Source of the DNA: Paratinospora sagittata
Lineage: Eukaryota; Streptophyta; Magnoliopsida; Ranunculales; Menispermaceae
NCBI GenBank assembly: GCA_035771175.1
Contig: CM069603.1
Location: forward strand, 21,738,286-21,802,285
Length of the DNA: 64,000 nt
Direction of reading: 5' to 3'
Shown here: positions 1 to 11,231 of the stretch, in pieces
Layout of the letters: each line of letters begins with the position of its first letter
How positions within the stretch are numbered: the stretch's first letter is position 1
Program-made: the position numbers and the translations under genes
Notes under the pieces: generated by a model
What the model was told of the DNA's origin: nothing
Databases searched by the model: none
Seen by the model: only the letters and a program-made list of their open reading frames with translations

Positions 1-866
1 AGATAACACGTCAAAAAGGAACACATCACCTGTTTTACATCAAGAACACATCAAACAATAGCATTCGAATTCTACAAAGATCAAGCTCGAAGAACGAAGA
101 CATATCTCATGTCTAATGCATTAGTTTGATTTCTGGTGTGTAGGGTAACCCCTCGATCAATCTCAGCACTAAAACTCTGAAAATTGCAAAGTCTTCAAAA
201 TCACTTTCGGTGTAGTATTTCATTTTGAAAAAAATTATTTTCTGAAAGGTTTTAATCATAATTTTAATGAGTTTTCAATTAGTTAAAAGTGTTTAATCTT
301 ATATCAAAGTGGTATGAGTCAATGAAATGGTTCTTTAGTGTCAAAATATTAATTTTTCAAAAATAAGGCTATCCAGCAATTTTCACGTCTTAGACTAAAA
401 TCTAATATTTCTAACGAGAAAAATGTGGGCACTTCTGCTTGCTCAATTTTTCTATTCCTTCACAGTTTTGCCTGGTTATCTTAATTGAAATATTCTCTAG
501 TAACACCTAGATGATTCCCATTGTCTCGCACTCCCAAAAAACTTTCGATTGAACAATGTTTTGAATTCAAATCATTTTGTAGTACTCTTGCTCTTTAACA
601 TTCAACTTCAAATTTTATACAACACTCATTCTCTGATTTTAAAAAATACAACACGCACGATATTTGCAAGTTAGATTGAGCTTTTCGAAGAGTTTTTCAA
701 GAGAAGAAAGTAATGATTCTTGCCTTTGCAAAAAAAGGCTTCGAATTGAATCAAAATTGCAATCTGTCTTCATGTTCAGCTAGTTCTTCATTTTATCCCT
801 TGTGTGCTAAGATTTGCAGAGGCTATCCATTGTTTAAAACTCTAAGTATATTTAGTGGTCTCGATA
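1..866 (+). repeat. Monomer 1, type B, 866 bp
   Basis: Front has TTTTACATC, AGCATTC, CGGTGTAG and TCAATTAGTT. CACTCCC and CTTTCGATTG lie at about 529-550. Near its end TATATTTAGTGG replaces the usual TATATGAAG, removing an in-frame stop and creating a spurious open frame across the junction. Confidence 0.93.
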
Positions 867-870
867 AGAT

Positions 871-919
871 AACACATCAAAAAGGAACACATCACCTGTT
901 TTGCATCAAGAACACATCA
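871..919 (+). repeat. Triple AACACATCA direct repeat at the monomer front (reference copy)
   Basis: AACACATCA occurs at 871-879, 886-894 and 911-919, spaced 15 and 25 bp, and most monomers keep all three. It may be a relic of a shorter ancestral repeat. Class H monomers alter the second and third copies (ACACATTAC, AACCCATC). Confidence 0.75.
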
Positions 920-964
920 AACAATAGCTTTCGAATTCTACAAAGATCAAGCTCGAAGAACGAA

Positions 965-979
965 GACATATCTCATGTC
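965..979 (+). other. Short hairpin GACAT-ATCTC-ATGTC (reference copy)
   Basis: A five-base stem with a five-base loop, overlapping by one base the palindrome that follows. Monomers with TCTCCTGTC break one stem pair. No function is claimed. Confidence 0.6.
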
Positions 980-990
980 TAATGCATTAG
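979..990 (+). other. 12-bp palindrome CTAATGCATTAG with NsiI site (reference copy)
   Basis: Perfect inverted repeat present once in nearly every monomer. ATGCAT is a natural single-cut mark, so NsiI should give an approximately 865-bp ladder. It is lost in monomer 64 (TGCAATAG) and altered in monomer 65 (CTATTGCATTAG). Confidence 0.8.
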
Positions 991-1423
991 TTTGATCTCT
1001 GGTGTGTAGGGTAACCCCTCGATCAATCTCAGCACTAAAACTCTGAAAATTGCAAAGTCTTCAAAATCACTTTCGATATAGTACTTCATTTTGAAAAAAA
1101 TGTTTTCTGAAAGGTTTTAATCATAATTTTAATGAGTTTTGAATTATTTAAAAGTGTTTAATCTTATATCAAAGTGGTATGAGTCAATGAAATGGTTCTT
1201 TAGTGTCAAAATATTAATTTTTAAAAAATAAGGCTATCCAACAATTGGCACGTCTTAGACTAAAATCTGATATTTCTAACGAGAAAAATGTGGGCACTTC
1301 TGCTTGCTCGATTTTCTATTCCTTCACAATTTTGCCAGGTTATCTTAATTGAAATATTCTCTAGTAACACCTAGATGATTCCCATTGTCTCGCACGCCCA
1401 AAAAACTTTAGATTGAACAATGT

Positions 1424-1435
1424 TTTGAATTCAAA
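1424..1435 (+). other. 12-bp palindrome TTTGAATTCAAA with EcoRI site (reference copy)
   Basis: Perfect inverted repeat in the monomer rear. Class D monomers read GAATTG here, which removes both perfect symmetry and the EcoRI site. A second EcoRI site sits at the front of most monomers (933-938 in this copy). Confidence 0.8.
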
Positions 1436-1585
1436 TCATTTTGTAGTACTCTTGTTCTTTAACATTCAACTTCAAATTTTATAAAACACTCATTCTCTGA
1501 TTTTAAAAAATACAACACGCACGATATTTGCAAGTTAGATTGGGCTTTTCGAAGAGTTTTTCAAGAGAAGAAAGTAATGATTCTT

Positions 1586-1603
1586 GCCTTTGCAAAAAAA
1601 GGC
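1586..1603 (+). other. Hairpin GCCTTT-GCAAAA-AAAGGC (reference copy)
   Basis: Six-base stem and six-base loop near the monomer rear. The A-run forming one arm varies between six, seven and eight bases among copies (six at 54472, 56180, 57887, 61346; eight at 36301, 39760). It lacks a following T-run, so it is not called a terminator. Confidence 0.6.
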
Positions 1604-1730
1604 TTCGAATTGAATCAAAATTGCAATATGTCTTGATGTTCAGCTAGTTCTTCATTTTATCCCTTGTGTGCTAAGATTTGCAGAGGCTATCCATTGTTTA
1701 AAACTCTAAGTATATGAAGTTGTCTCGGTA

Positions 1731-2595
1731 AGATAACACATCAAAAAGGAACACATCACCTGTTTTACATCAAGAACACATCAAACAATAGCATTCGAAT
1801 TCTACAAAGGTCAAGCTCGAAGAACGAAGACATATCTCATGTCTAATGCATTAGTTTGATTTCTGGTGTGTAGGGTAACCCCTCGATCAATCTCAGCACT
1901 AAAACTCTGAAAATTGCAAAGTCTTCAAAATCACTTTCGGTGTAGTATTTCATTTTGAAAAAAATGTTTTCTGAAAGGTTTTAATCATAATTTTAATGAG
2001 TTTTGAATTATTTAAAAGTGTTTAATCTTATATCAAAGTGGTATGAGTCAATGAAATGGTTCTTTAGTGTCAAAATATTAATTTTTCAAAAATAAGGCTA
2101 TCCAGCAATTTTCACGTCTTAGACTAAAATCTTATATTTCTAACGAGAAAAATGTGGGCACTTCTGCTTGCTCAATTTTTCTATTCCTTCACAGTTTTGC
2201 CTGGTTATCTTAATTGAAATATTCTCTAGTAACACCTAGATGATTCCCATTGTCTCGCACGCCCAAAAAACTTTAGATTGAACAATGTTTTGAATTCAAA
2301 TCATTTTGTAGTACTCTTGTTCTTTAACATTCAACTTCAAATTTTATAAAACACTCATTCTCTGATTTTAAAAAATACAACACGCACGATATTTGGAAGT
2401 TAGATTGAGCTTTTCGAAGAGTTTTTCAAGAGAAGAAAGTAATGATTCTTGCCTTTGCAAAAAAAGGCTTCGAATTGAACCAAAATTGCAATCTGTCTTG
2501 ATGTTCAGCTAGTTCTTCATTTTATCCCTTGTGTGCTAAGATTTGCAGAGGCTTTCCATTGTTTAAAACTCTAAGTATATGAAGTGGTCTCGATA
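1731..2595 (+). repeat. Monomer 3, type B, 865 bp
   Basis: B-type front (ACATC, GCATTC, CGGTGTAG) with AAAGGTCAAG. The GAATTATTT in the middle is A-like. TATTTGGAAG near 2,392 is private. Confidence 0.92.
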
Positions 2596-3447
2596 AGATA
2601 ACAGATCAAAAAGGAACACATCACCTGTTTTGCATCAAGAACACATCAAACAATAGCATTCGAATTCTACAAAGATCAAGCTCGAAGAACGAAGACATAT
2701 CTCCTGTCTAATGCATTAGTTTGATCTCTGGTGTGTAGGGTAACCCCTCGATCAATCTCAGCACTAAAACTCTGAAAATTGCAAAGTCTTCAAAATAACT
2801 TTCGATATAGTATTTCATTTTTACAAAAATGTTTTCTGAAAGGTTTTAATCATAATTTTAATGAGTTTTGAATTATTTAAAAGTGTTTATTCTTATATCA
2901 AAGTGTTTTGAGTCAATGAAATGGTTCTTTAGTGTCAAAATATTAATTTTTCAAAAATAAGGCTATCCAACAATTGGCACGTCTTAGACTAAAATCTGAT
3001 ATTTCTAACGAGAAAAATGTGGGCACTTCTGCTTGCTCGATTTTCTATTCCTTCACAGTTTTGCCAGGTTATCTTAATTGAAATATTCTCTAGTAACACC
3101 TAGATGATTCCCATTGTCTCGCACGCCCAAAAAACTTTAGATTGAACAATGTTTTGAATTCAAATCATTTTGTAGTACTCTTGCTCTTTAACATTCAACT
3201 TCAAATTTTATACAACACTCATTCTCTGATTTTAAAAAATACAACACGCACGATATTTGCAAGTTAGATTGAGCTTTTCAAGAGAAGAAAGTAATGATTC
3301 TTGCCTTTGCAAAAAAAGGCTTCGAATTGAATCAAAATTGCAATCTGTCTTGATGTTCAGCTAGTTCTTCATTTTATCCCTTGTGTGCTAAGATTTGCAG
3401 AGGCTATCCATTGTTTAAAACTCTAAGTATATGAAGTTGTCTCGGTA
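2596..3447 (+). repeat. Monomer 4, type A, 852 bp, 12-bp deletion
   Basis: ACAGATC front, TCTCCTGTC and TTTTTACAAAAATG. About 12 bp are missing near 3,278: GCTTTTC runs directly into AAGAGAAG. The loss lies between two TTTTC direct repeats that other monomers keep. Confidence 0.93.
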
Positions 3448-4312
3448 AGATAACACATCAAAAAGGAACACATCACCTGTTTTACATCAAGAACACATCA
3501 AACAATAGCATTCGAATTCTACAAAGATCAAGCTCGAAGAACGAAGACATATCTCATGTCTAATGCATTAGTTTGATTTCTGGTGTGTAGGGTAACCCCT
3601 CGATCAATCTCAGCACTAAAACTCTGAAAATTGCAAAGTCTTCAAAATCACTTTCGGTGTAGTATTTCATTTTGAAAAAAATTATTTTCTGAAAGGTTTT
3701 AATAATAGTTTTAATGAGTTTTCAATTAGTGAAAAGTGTTTAATCTTATATCAAAGTGGTATGAGTCAATGAAATGGTTCTTTAGTGTCAAAATATTAAT
3801 TTTTAAAAATAAGGCTATCCAGCAATTTTCACGTCTTAGACTAAAATCTAATATTTCTAACGAGAAAAATGTGGGCACTTCTGCTTGCTCAATTTTTCTA
3901 TTCCTTCACAGTTTTGCCTGGTTATCTTAATTGAAATATTCTCTAGTAACACCTAGATGATTCCCATTGTCTCGCACGCCCAAAAAACTTTGGATTGAAC
4001 AATGTTTTGAATTCAAATCATTTTGTAGTACTCTTGCTCTTTAACATTCAACTTCAAATTTTATAAAACACTCATTCTCTTATTTTAAAAAATACAACAC
4101 GCACGATATTTGCAAGTTAGATTGAGCTTTTCGAAGAGTTTTTCAAGAGAAGAAAGTAATGATTCTTGCCTTTGCAAAAAAAGGCTTCGAATTGAATCAA
4201 AATTGCAATCTGTCTTCATGTTCAGCTAGTTCTTCATTTTATCCCTTGTGTGCTAAGATTTGCAGAGGCTTTCCATTGTTTAAAACTCTAAGTATATGAA
4301 GTGGTCTCGATA
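3448..4312 (+). repeat. Monomer 5, type B, 865 bp
   Basis: Type B with private TTAATAATAG and TTAGTGAAAAG near 3,700-3,735, and CTCTTATTTT near 4,077. Confidence 0.92.
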
Positions 4313-5177
4313 AGATAACAGATCAAAAAGGAACACATCACCTGTTTTGCATCAAGAACACATCAAACAATAGCTTTCGAATTCTACAAAGATCAAGCTC
4401 GAAGAACGAAGACATATCTCATGTCTAATGCATTAGTTTGATCTCTGGTGTGTAGGGTAACCCCTCGATCAATCTCAGCACTAAAACTCTGAAAATTGCA
4501 AAGTCTTCAAAATAACTTTCGATATAGTATTTCATTTTGAAAAAAATGTTTTCTGAAAGGTTTTAATCATAATTTTAATGAGTTTTCAATTAGTTAAAAG
4601 TGTTTAATCTTATATCAAAGTGGTATGAGTCAATGAAATGGTTCTTTAGTGTCAAAATATTAATTTTTCAAAAATAAGGCTATCCAGCAATTTTCACGTC
4701 TTAGACTAAAATCTTATGTTTCTAACGAGAAAAATGTGGGCATTTCTGCTTGGTCAATTTTTCTATTCCTTCACAGTTTTGCCTGGTTATCTTAATTGAA
4801 ATATTCTCTAGTAACACCTAGATGATTCACATTGTCTCGCACGCCCAAAAAACTTTAGATTGAACAATGTTTTGAATTCAAATCATTTTGTAGTACTCTT
4901 GTTCTTTAACATTCAACTTCAAATTTTATAAAACACTCATTCTCTGATTTTAAAAAATACAACACGCACGATATTTGCAAGTTAGATTGAGCTTTTCGAA
5001 GAGTTTTTCAAGAGAAGAAAGTAATGATTCTTGCCTTTGCAAAAAAAGGCTTCGAATTGAATCAAAATTGCAATCTGTCTTCATGTTCAGCTAGTTCTTC
5101 ATTTTATCCCTTGTGTGCTAAGATTTGCAGAGGCTTTCCATTGTTTAAAACTCTAAGTATATGAAGTGGTCTCGATA
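4313..5177 (+). repeat. Monomer 6, A-front / B-rear hybrid, 865 bp
   Basis: ACAGATC, GCATC and CGATATAG in the front; TCAATTAGTT, GGTATGAG and TTTTCACG behind. The switch lies at about offset 235-275, near the A-tract. Confidence 0.85.
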
Positions 5178-6041
5178 AGATAACAGATCAAAAAGGAACA
5201 CATCACCTGTTTTGCATCAAGAACACATCAAACAATAGCTTTCGAATTCTACAAAGATCAAGCTCGAAGAACGAAGACATATCTCATGTCTAATGCATTA
5301 GTTTGATCTCTGGTGTGTAGGGTAACCCCTCGATCAATCTCAGCACTAAAACTCTGAAAATTGCAAAGTCTTCAAAATAACTTTCGATATAGTATTTCAT
5401 TTTGAAAAAAATGTTTTCTGAAAGGTTTTAATCATAATTTTAATGAGTTTTCAATTAGTTAAAAGTGTTTAATCTTATATCAAAGTGTTTTGAGTCAATG
5501 AAATGGTACTTTAGTGTCAAAATATTAATTTTTTAAAAATAAGGCTATCCAACAATTGGCACGTCTTAGACTAAAATCTGATATTTCTAACGAGAAAAAT
5601 GTGGGCACTTCTGCTTGCTCGATTTTCTATTCCTTCACAGTTTTGCCAGGTTATCTTAATTGAAATATTCTCTAGTAACACCTAGATGATTCCCATTGTC
5701 TCGCACGCCCAAAAAACTTTAGATTGAACAATGTTTTGAATTCAAATCATTTTGTAGTACTCATGCTCTTTAACCTTCAACTTCAAATTTTATAAAACAC
5801 TTATTCTCTGATTTTCAAAAAGACAACACGCACGATATTTGCAAGTTAGATTGAGCTTTTCGAAGAGTTTTTCAAGAGAAGAAAGTAATGATTCTTACCT
5901 TTGCAAAAAAAGGCTTCGAATTGAACCAAAATTGCAATCTGTCTTGATGTTCAGCTACTTCTTCATTTTATCCCTTGTGTGCTAAGATTTGCAGAGGCTA
6001 TCCATTGTTTAAAACTCTAAGTATATGAAGTTGTCTCGGTA
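5178..6041 (+). repeat. Monomer 7, type A, 864 bp
   Basis: ACAGATC front as in monomer 6; TGGTACTTTAG, TTGGCACG, TAACCTTC, AAAAAGACAAC and TTCTTACC in the rear, shared with monomer 9. Confidence 0.9.
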
Positions 6042-6907
6042 AGATAACACATCAAAAAGGAACACATCACCTGTTTTACATCAAGAACACATCAAACAAT
6101 AGCATTCAAATTCTACAAAGATCAAGCTCGAAGAACGAAGACATATCTCATGTCTAATGCATTAGTTTGATTTCTGGTGTGTAGGGTAACCCCTCGATCA
6201 ATCTCAGCACTAAAACTCTGAAAATTGCAAAGTCTTCAAAATCACGTTCGGTGTAGTATTTCATTTTGAAAAAAATTATTTTCTGAAAGGTTTTAATCAT
6301 AATTTTAATGAGTTTTCAATTAGTTAAAAGTGTATAATCTTATATGAAAGTGGTATGAGTCAATGAAATGGTTCTTTAGTGTCAAAATATTAATTTTTCA
6401 AAAATAAGGCTATCCAGCAATTTTCACGTCTTAGACTAAAATCTTATATTTCTAAGGAGAAAAATGTGGGCATTTCTGCTTGCTCAATTTTTCTATTCCT
6501 TCACAGTTTTGCCTGGTTATCTTAATTGAAATATTCTCTAGTAACACCTAGATGATTCACATTGTCTCGCACGCCCAAAAAACTTTAGATTGAACAATGT
6601 TTTGAATTCAAATCATTTTGTAGTACTCTTGTTCTTTAACATTCAACTTCAAATTTTTTAAAACACTCATTCTCTGATTTTAAAAAATACAACACGCACG
6701 ATATTTGCAAGTTAGATTGAGCTTTTCGAAGAGTTTTTCAAGAGAAGAAAGTAATGATTCTTGCCTGTGCAAAAAAAGGCTTCGAATTGAATCAAAATTG
6801 CAATCTGTCTTGATGTTCAGCTAGTTCTTCATTTTATCCCTTGTGTGCTAAGATTTGCAGAGGCTATCCATTGTTTAAAACTCTAAGTATATGAAGTTGT
6901 CTCGGTA
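6042..6907 (+). repeat. Monomer 8, type B, 866 bp
   Basis: GCATTCAAATTC, ACGTTCGG, GTGTATAATC and ATGAAAGTGG, shared with 7771, 11232, 16421 and 19882. TTCTAAGGAG near 6,450 is private. Confidence 0.92.
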
Positions 6908-7770
6908 AGATAACACATCAAAAAGGAACACATCACCTGTTTTCATCAAGAACACATCAAACAATAGCTTTCGAATTCTACAAAGATCAAGCTCGAAGAA
7001 CGAAGACATATCTCATGTCTAATGCATTAGACTGATTTCTGGTGTGTAGGGTAACCCCTCGATCAATCTCAGCACTAAAACTCTGAAAATTGCAAAGTCT
7101 TCAAAATCACTTTCGATATAGTATTTCATTTTTACAAAAATGTTTTCTGAAAGGTTTTAATCATAATTTTAATGAGTTTTGAATTATTTAAAAGTGTTTA
7201 TTCTTATATCAAAGTGTTTTGAGTCAATGAAATGGTACTTTAGTGTCAAAATATTAATTTTTTAAAAATAAGGCTATCCAACAATTGGCACGTCTTAGAC
7301 TAAAATCTGATATTTCTAACGAGAAAAATGTGGGCACTTCTGCTTGCTCGATTTTCTATTCCTTCACAGTTTTGCCAGGTTATCTTAATTGAAATATTCT
7401 CTAGTAACACCTAGATGATTCCCATTGTCTCGCACGCCCAAAAAACTTTAGATTGAACAATGTTTTGAATTCAAATCATTTTGTAGTACTCTTGCTCTTT
7501 AACCTTCAACTTCAAATTTTATAAAACACTTATTCTCTGATTTTCAAAAAGACAACACGCACGATATTTGCAAGTTAGATTGAGCTTTTCGAAGAGTTTT
7601 TCAAGAGAAGAAAGTAATGATTCTTACCTTTGCAAAAAAAGGCTTCGAATTGAACCAAAATTGCAATCTGTCTTGATGTTCAGCTACTTCTTCATTTTAT
7701 CCCTTGTGTGCTAAGATTTGCAGAGGCTATCCATTGTTTAAAACTCTAAGTATATGAAGTTGTCTCGGTA
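6908..7770 (+). repeat. Monomer 9, type A (short TTTTCATC form), 863 bp
   Basis: First of the monomers with TGTTTTCATC in place of TGTTTTGCATC. Private TTAGACTGATT near 7,027. The rear matches monomer 7 at offset about 1,730. Confidence 0.92.
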
Positions 7771-8636
7771 AGATAACACATCAAAAAGGAACACATCACC
7801 TGTTTTACATCAAGAACACATCAAACAATAGCATTCAAATTCTACAAAGATCAAGCTCGAAGAACGAAGACATATCTCATGTCTAATGCATTAGTTTGAT
7901 TTCTGGTGTGTAGGGTAACCCCTCGATCAATCTCAGCACTAAAACTCTGAAAATTGCAAAGTCTTCAAAATCACGTTCGGTGTAGTATTTCATTTTGAAA
8001 AAAATTATTTTCTGAAAGGTTTTAATCATAATTTTAATGAGTTTTCAATTAGTTAAAAGTGTATAATCTTATATGAAAGTGGTATGAGTCAATGAAATGG
8101 TTCTTTAGTGTCAAAATATTAATTTTTCAAAAATAAGGCTATCCAGCAATTTTCACGTCTTAGACTAAAATCTAATATTTCTAACGAGAAAAATGTTGGC
8201 ACTTCTGCTTGCTCAATTTTTCTATTCCTTCACAGTTTTGCCTGGTTATCTTAATTGAAATATTCTCAAGTAACACCTAGATGATTCCCATTGTCTCGCA
8301 CGCCCAAAAAACTTTAGATTGAACAATGTTTTGAATTCAAATCATTTTGTAGTACTCTTGCTCTTTAACATTCAACTTCAAATTTTATAAAACACTCATT
8401 CTCTGATTTTAAAAAATACAACACGCACGATATTTGCAAGTTAGATTGAGCTTTTCGAAGAGTTTTTCAAGAGAAGAAAGTAATGATTCTTGCCTTTGCA
8501 AAAAAAGGCTTCGAATTGAACCAAAATTGCAATCTGTCTTGATGTTCAGCTAGTTCTTCATTTTATCCCTTGTGTGCTAAGATTTGCAGAGGCTATCCAT
8601 TGTTTAAAACTCTAAGTATATGAAGTTGTCTCCGGA
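7771..8636 (+). repeat. Monomer 10, type B, 866 bp
   Basis: Front repeats monomer 8 at offset 1,729. TGTTGGCAC and TTCTCAAGT are private. Ends GTCTCCGGAAG, the junction type that precedes class C. Confidence 0.92.
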
Positions 8637-9502
8637 AGATAACACATCAAAAAGGAACACATCACCTGTTTTACATCAAGAACACATCAAACAATAGCAT
8701 TCGAATTCTACAAAGATCAAGCTCGAAGAACGAAGACATATCTCATGTCTAATGCATTAGTTTGATTTCTGGTGTGTAGGGTAACCCCTCGATCAATCTC
8801 AGCACTAAAACTCTGAAAATTGCAAAGTCTTCAAAATCACTTTCGGTGTAGTATTTCATTTTGAAAAAAATTATTTTCTGAAAGGTTTCAATCATAATTT
8901 TAATGTGCTTTCAATTAGTTAAAAGTGTTTAATCTTATATCAAAGTGGTATGAGTCAATGAAATGGTTCTTTAGTGTCAAAATATTAATTTTTCAAAAAT
9001 AAGGCTATCCAGCAATTTTCACGTCTTAGACTAAAATCTAATATTTCTAACGAGAAAAATGTGGGCACTTCTGCTTGCCCAATTTTTCTATTCCTTCACA
9101 GTTTTGCCTGGTTATCTTAATTGAAATATTCTCTAGTAACACCTAGATGATTCCCATTGTCTCGCACGCCCAAAAAACTTTCGATTGAACAATGTTTTGA
9201 AGTCAAATCATTTTGTAGTACTCTTGCTCTTTAACATTCAACTTCAAATTTTATAAAACACTCATTCTCTGATTTTAAAAAATACAACACGCACGATATT
9301 TGCAAGTTAGATTGAGCTTTTCGAAGAGTTTTTCAAGAGAAGAAAGTAATGATTCTTGCCTTTGCAAAAAAAGGCTTCGAATTGAATCAAAATTGCAATC
9401 TGTCTTGATGTTCAGCTAGTTCTTCATTTTATCCCTTGTGTGCTAAGATTTGCAGAGGCTATCCATTGTTTAAAACTCTAAGTATATGAAGTGGTCTCGA
9501 TA
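8637..9502 (+). repeat. Monomer 11, class C (B-type front), 866 bp
   Basis: GGTTTCAATC, TAATGTGCTTTC, TGCCCAATTT and CTTTCGATTG define class C. TTTGAAGTCAAATC near 9,198 destroys the rear EcoRI site in this copy. Confidence 0.92.
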
Positions 9503-10367
9503 AGATAACACATCAAAAAGGAACACATCACCTGTTTTGCATCAAGAACACATCAAACAATAGCTTTCGAATTCTACAAAGATCAAGCTCGAAGAACGAA
9601 GACATATCTCCTGTCTAATGCATTAGTTTGATCTCTGGTGTGTAGGGTAACCCCTCGATCAATCTCAGCACTAAAACTCTGAAAATTGCAAAGTCTTCCA
9701 AATCACTTTCGATATAGTATTTCATTTTTAAAAAAATGTTTTCTGAAAGGTTTTAATCATAATTTTAATGAGTTTTGAATTATTTAAAAGTGTTTAATCT
9801 TATATCAAAGTGGTATGAGTCAATGAAATGGTTCTTTAGTGTCAAAATATTAATTTTTCAAAAATAAGGCTATCCAGCAATTTTCACGTCTTAGACTAAA
9901 ATCTTATATTTCTAACGAGAAAAATGTGGGCACTTCTGCTTGCTCAATTTTTCTATTCCTTCACAGTTTTGCCTGGTTATCTTAATTGAAATATTCTCTA
10001 GTAACACCTTGATGATTCCCATTGTCTCGCACGCCCAAAAAACTTTCGATTGAACAATGTTTTGAATTGAAATCATTTTGTAGTACTCTTGCTCTTTAAC
10101 ATTCAACTTCAAATTTTATAAAACACTCATTCTCTGATATTAAAAAATACAACACGCACGATATTTGCAAGTTAGATTGAGCTTTTCGAAGAGTTTTTCA
10201 AGAGAAGAAAGTAATGATTCTTGCCTTTGCAAAAAAAGGCTTCGAATTGAATCAAAATTGCAATCTGTCTTCATGTTCAGCTAGTTCTTCATTTTATCCC
10301 TTGTGTGCTAAGATTTGCAGAGGCTATCCATTGTTTAAAACTCTAAGTATATGAAGTTGTCTCGGTA
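9503..10367 (+). repeat. Monomer 12, class D, 865 bp
   Basis: TCTCCTGTC, CTTCCAAATC, CCTTGATG, GAATTGAAATC and TGATATTAAA. GAATTG replaces the rear EcoRI site. First class D copy in the window. Confidence 0.92.
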
Positions 10368-11231
10368 AGATAACACATCAAAAAGGAACACATCACCTGT
10401 TTTCATCAAGAACACATCAAACAATAGCTTTCGAATTCTACAAAGATCAAGCTCGAAGAACGAAGACATATCTCATGTCTAATGCATTAGTTTGATTTCT
10501 GGTGTGCAGGGTAACCCCTCGATCAATCTCAGCACTAAAACTCTGAAAATTGCAAAGTCTTCAAAATCACTTTCGATATAGTATTTCATTTTTACAAAAA
10601 TGTTTTCTGAAAGGTTTTAATCATAATTTTAATGAGTTTTGAATTATTTAAAAGTGTTTAATCTTATATCAAAGTGTTTTGAGTCAATGAAATGGTTCTT
10701 TAGTGTCAAAATATTAATTTTTCAAAAATAAGGCTATCCAGCAATTTGCTAGTCTTAGACTAAAATCTTATATTTCTAACGAGAAAAATGTGGGCACTTC
10801 TGCTTGCTCGATTTTTCTATTCCTTCACAGTTTTGCCAGGTTATCTTAATTGAAATATTCTCTAGTAACACCTAGATGATTCCCATTGTCTCGCACGCCC
10901 AAAAAACTTTAGGTTGAACAATGTTTTGAATTCAAATCATTTTGTAGTACTCTTGCTCTTTAACCTTCAACTTCAAATTTTATAAAACACTTATTCTCTG
11001 ATTTTCAAAAAGACAACATGCACGATATTTGCAAGTTAGATTGAGCTTTTCGAAGAGTTTTTCAAGAGAAGAAAGTAATGATTCTTACCTTTGCAAAAAA
11101 AGGCTTCGAATTGAACCAAAATTGCAATCTGTCTTGATGTTCAGCTACTTCTTCATTTTATCCCTTGTGTGCTAAGATTTGCAGAGGCTATCCATTGTTT
11201 AAAACTCTAAGTATATGAAGTTGTCTCGGTA
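10368..11231 (+). repeat. Monomer 13, type A, 864 bp
   Basis: TTTTCATC, GTGTGCAGGG, TTTGCTAGTC, TTTAGGTTG and TTCTTACC, a set shared with 12963 (except TTCTTACC) and 15557. Confidence 0.92.

Larger units (their letters stand above)
867..1730 (+). repeat. Monomer 2, type A, 864 bp (reference copy for motifs)
   Basis: GCATC, CGATATAG, TTTGAATTATTT, TTGGCACG, GCTCGATTTTC and TGCCAGG. Private: GTACTTCAT near 1,080, CACAATTTTG near 1,325 and GATTGGGC near 1,537. It contains 15 CpG dinucleotides. Confidence 0.93.
1..8636 (+). repeat. Dimeric higher-order block (A/B alternation, about 1.73 kb), monomers 1-10
   Basis: Type B monomers (1, 3, 5, 8, 10: TTTTACATC, AGCATTC, CGGTGTAG) alternate with type A monomers (2, 4, 6, 7, 9: mostly GCATC, CGATATAG). 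Starts of like monomers are 1,729-1,730 bp apart (1 to 1731, 867 to 2596, 6042 to 7771). The alternation breaks once, where two A-type fronts (monomers 6 and 7) are adjacent and monomer 6 has a B-type rear, which looks like an unequal exchange product. Confidence 0.8.

Noticed and set aside
713..982. 89-residue open frame on the plus strand across the monomer 1/2 junction
   Set aside because: It exists only because TATATGAAG became TATATTTAG in monomer 1; sister copies stop here. Low-complexity translation with no family resemblance.
1003..1018. TAGGGTAACCC as a telomere-like motif
   Set aside because: A single occurrence per 865-bp monomer, with no tandem TTTAGGG or TTAGGG run; it is just GGGT-A-ACCC odd symmetry.
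1586..1603. GCCTTT/AAAGGC hairpin as a transcription terminator
   Set aside because: There is no T-run after the stem and no gene to terminate; the context is a eukaryotic satellite.
1601..1616. GGCTTCGAATTGAATC as an RNA polymerase III B box (tRNA or SINE relic)
   Set aside because: It departs from the B-box consensus and I find no A box or tRNA fold at the right distance.
3736..3930. 64-residue open frame on the plus strand in monomer 5
   Set aside because: It depends on a one-base A/T-tract length difference in monomer 5 and is not kept in other monomers.
9912..10112. Identical 66-residue open frames on the minus strand at 9,912, 12,507, 15,101, 18,562, 21,157, 28,941, 30,669 (one substitution) and 31,534
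   Set aside because: They are present only in class D rears and broken in other monomers. Their identity follows from recent copying of the DNA. No recognisable domain, and no conservation of the frame across classes.
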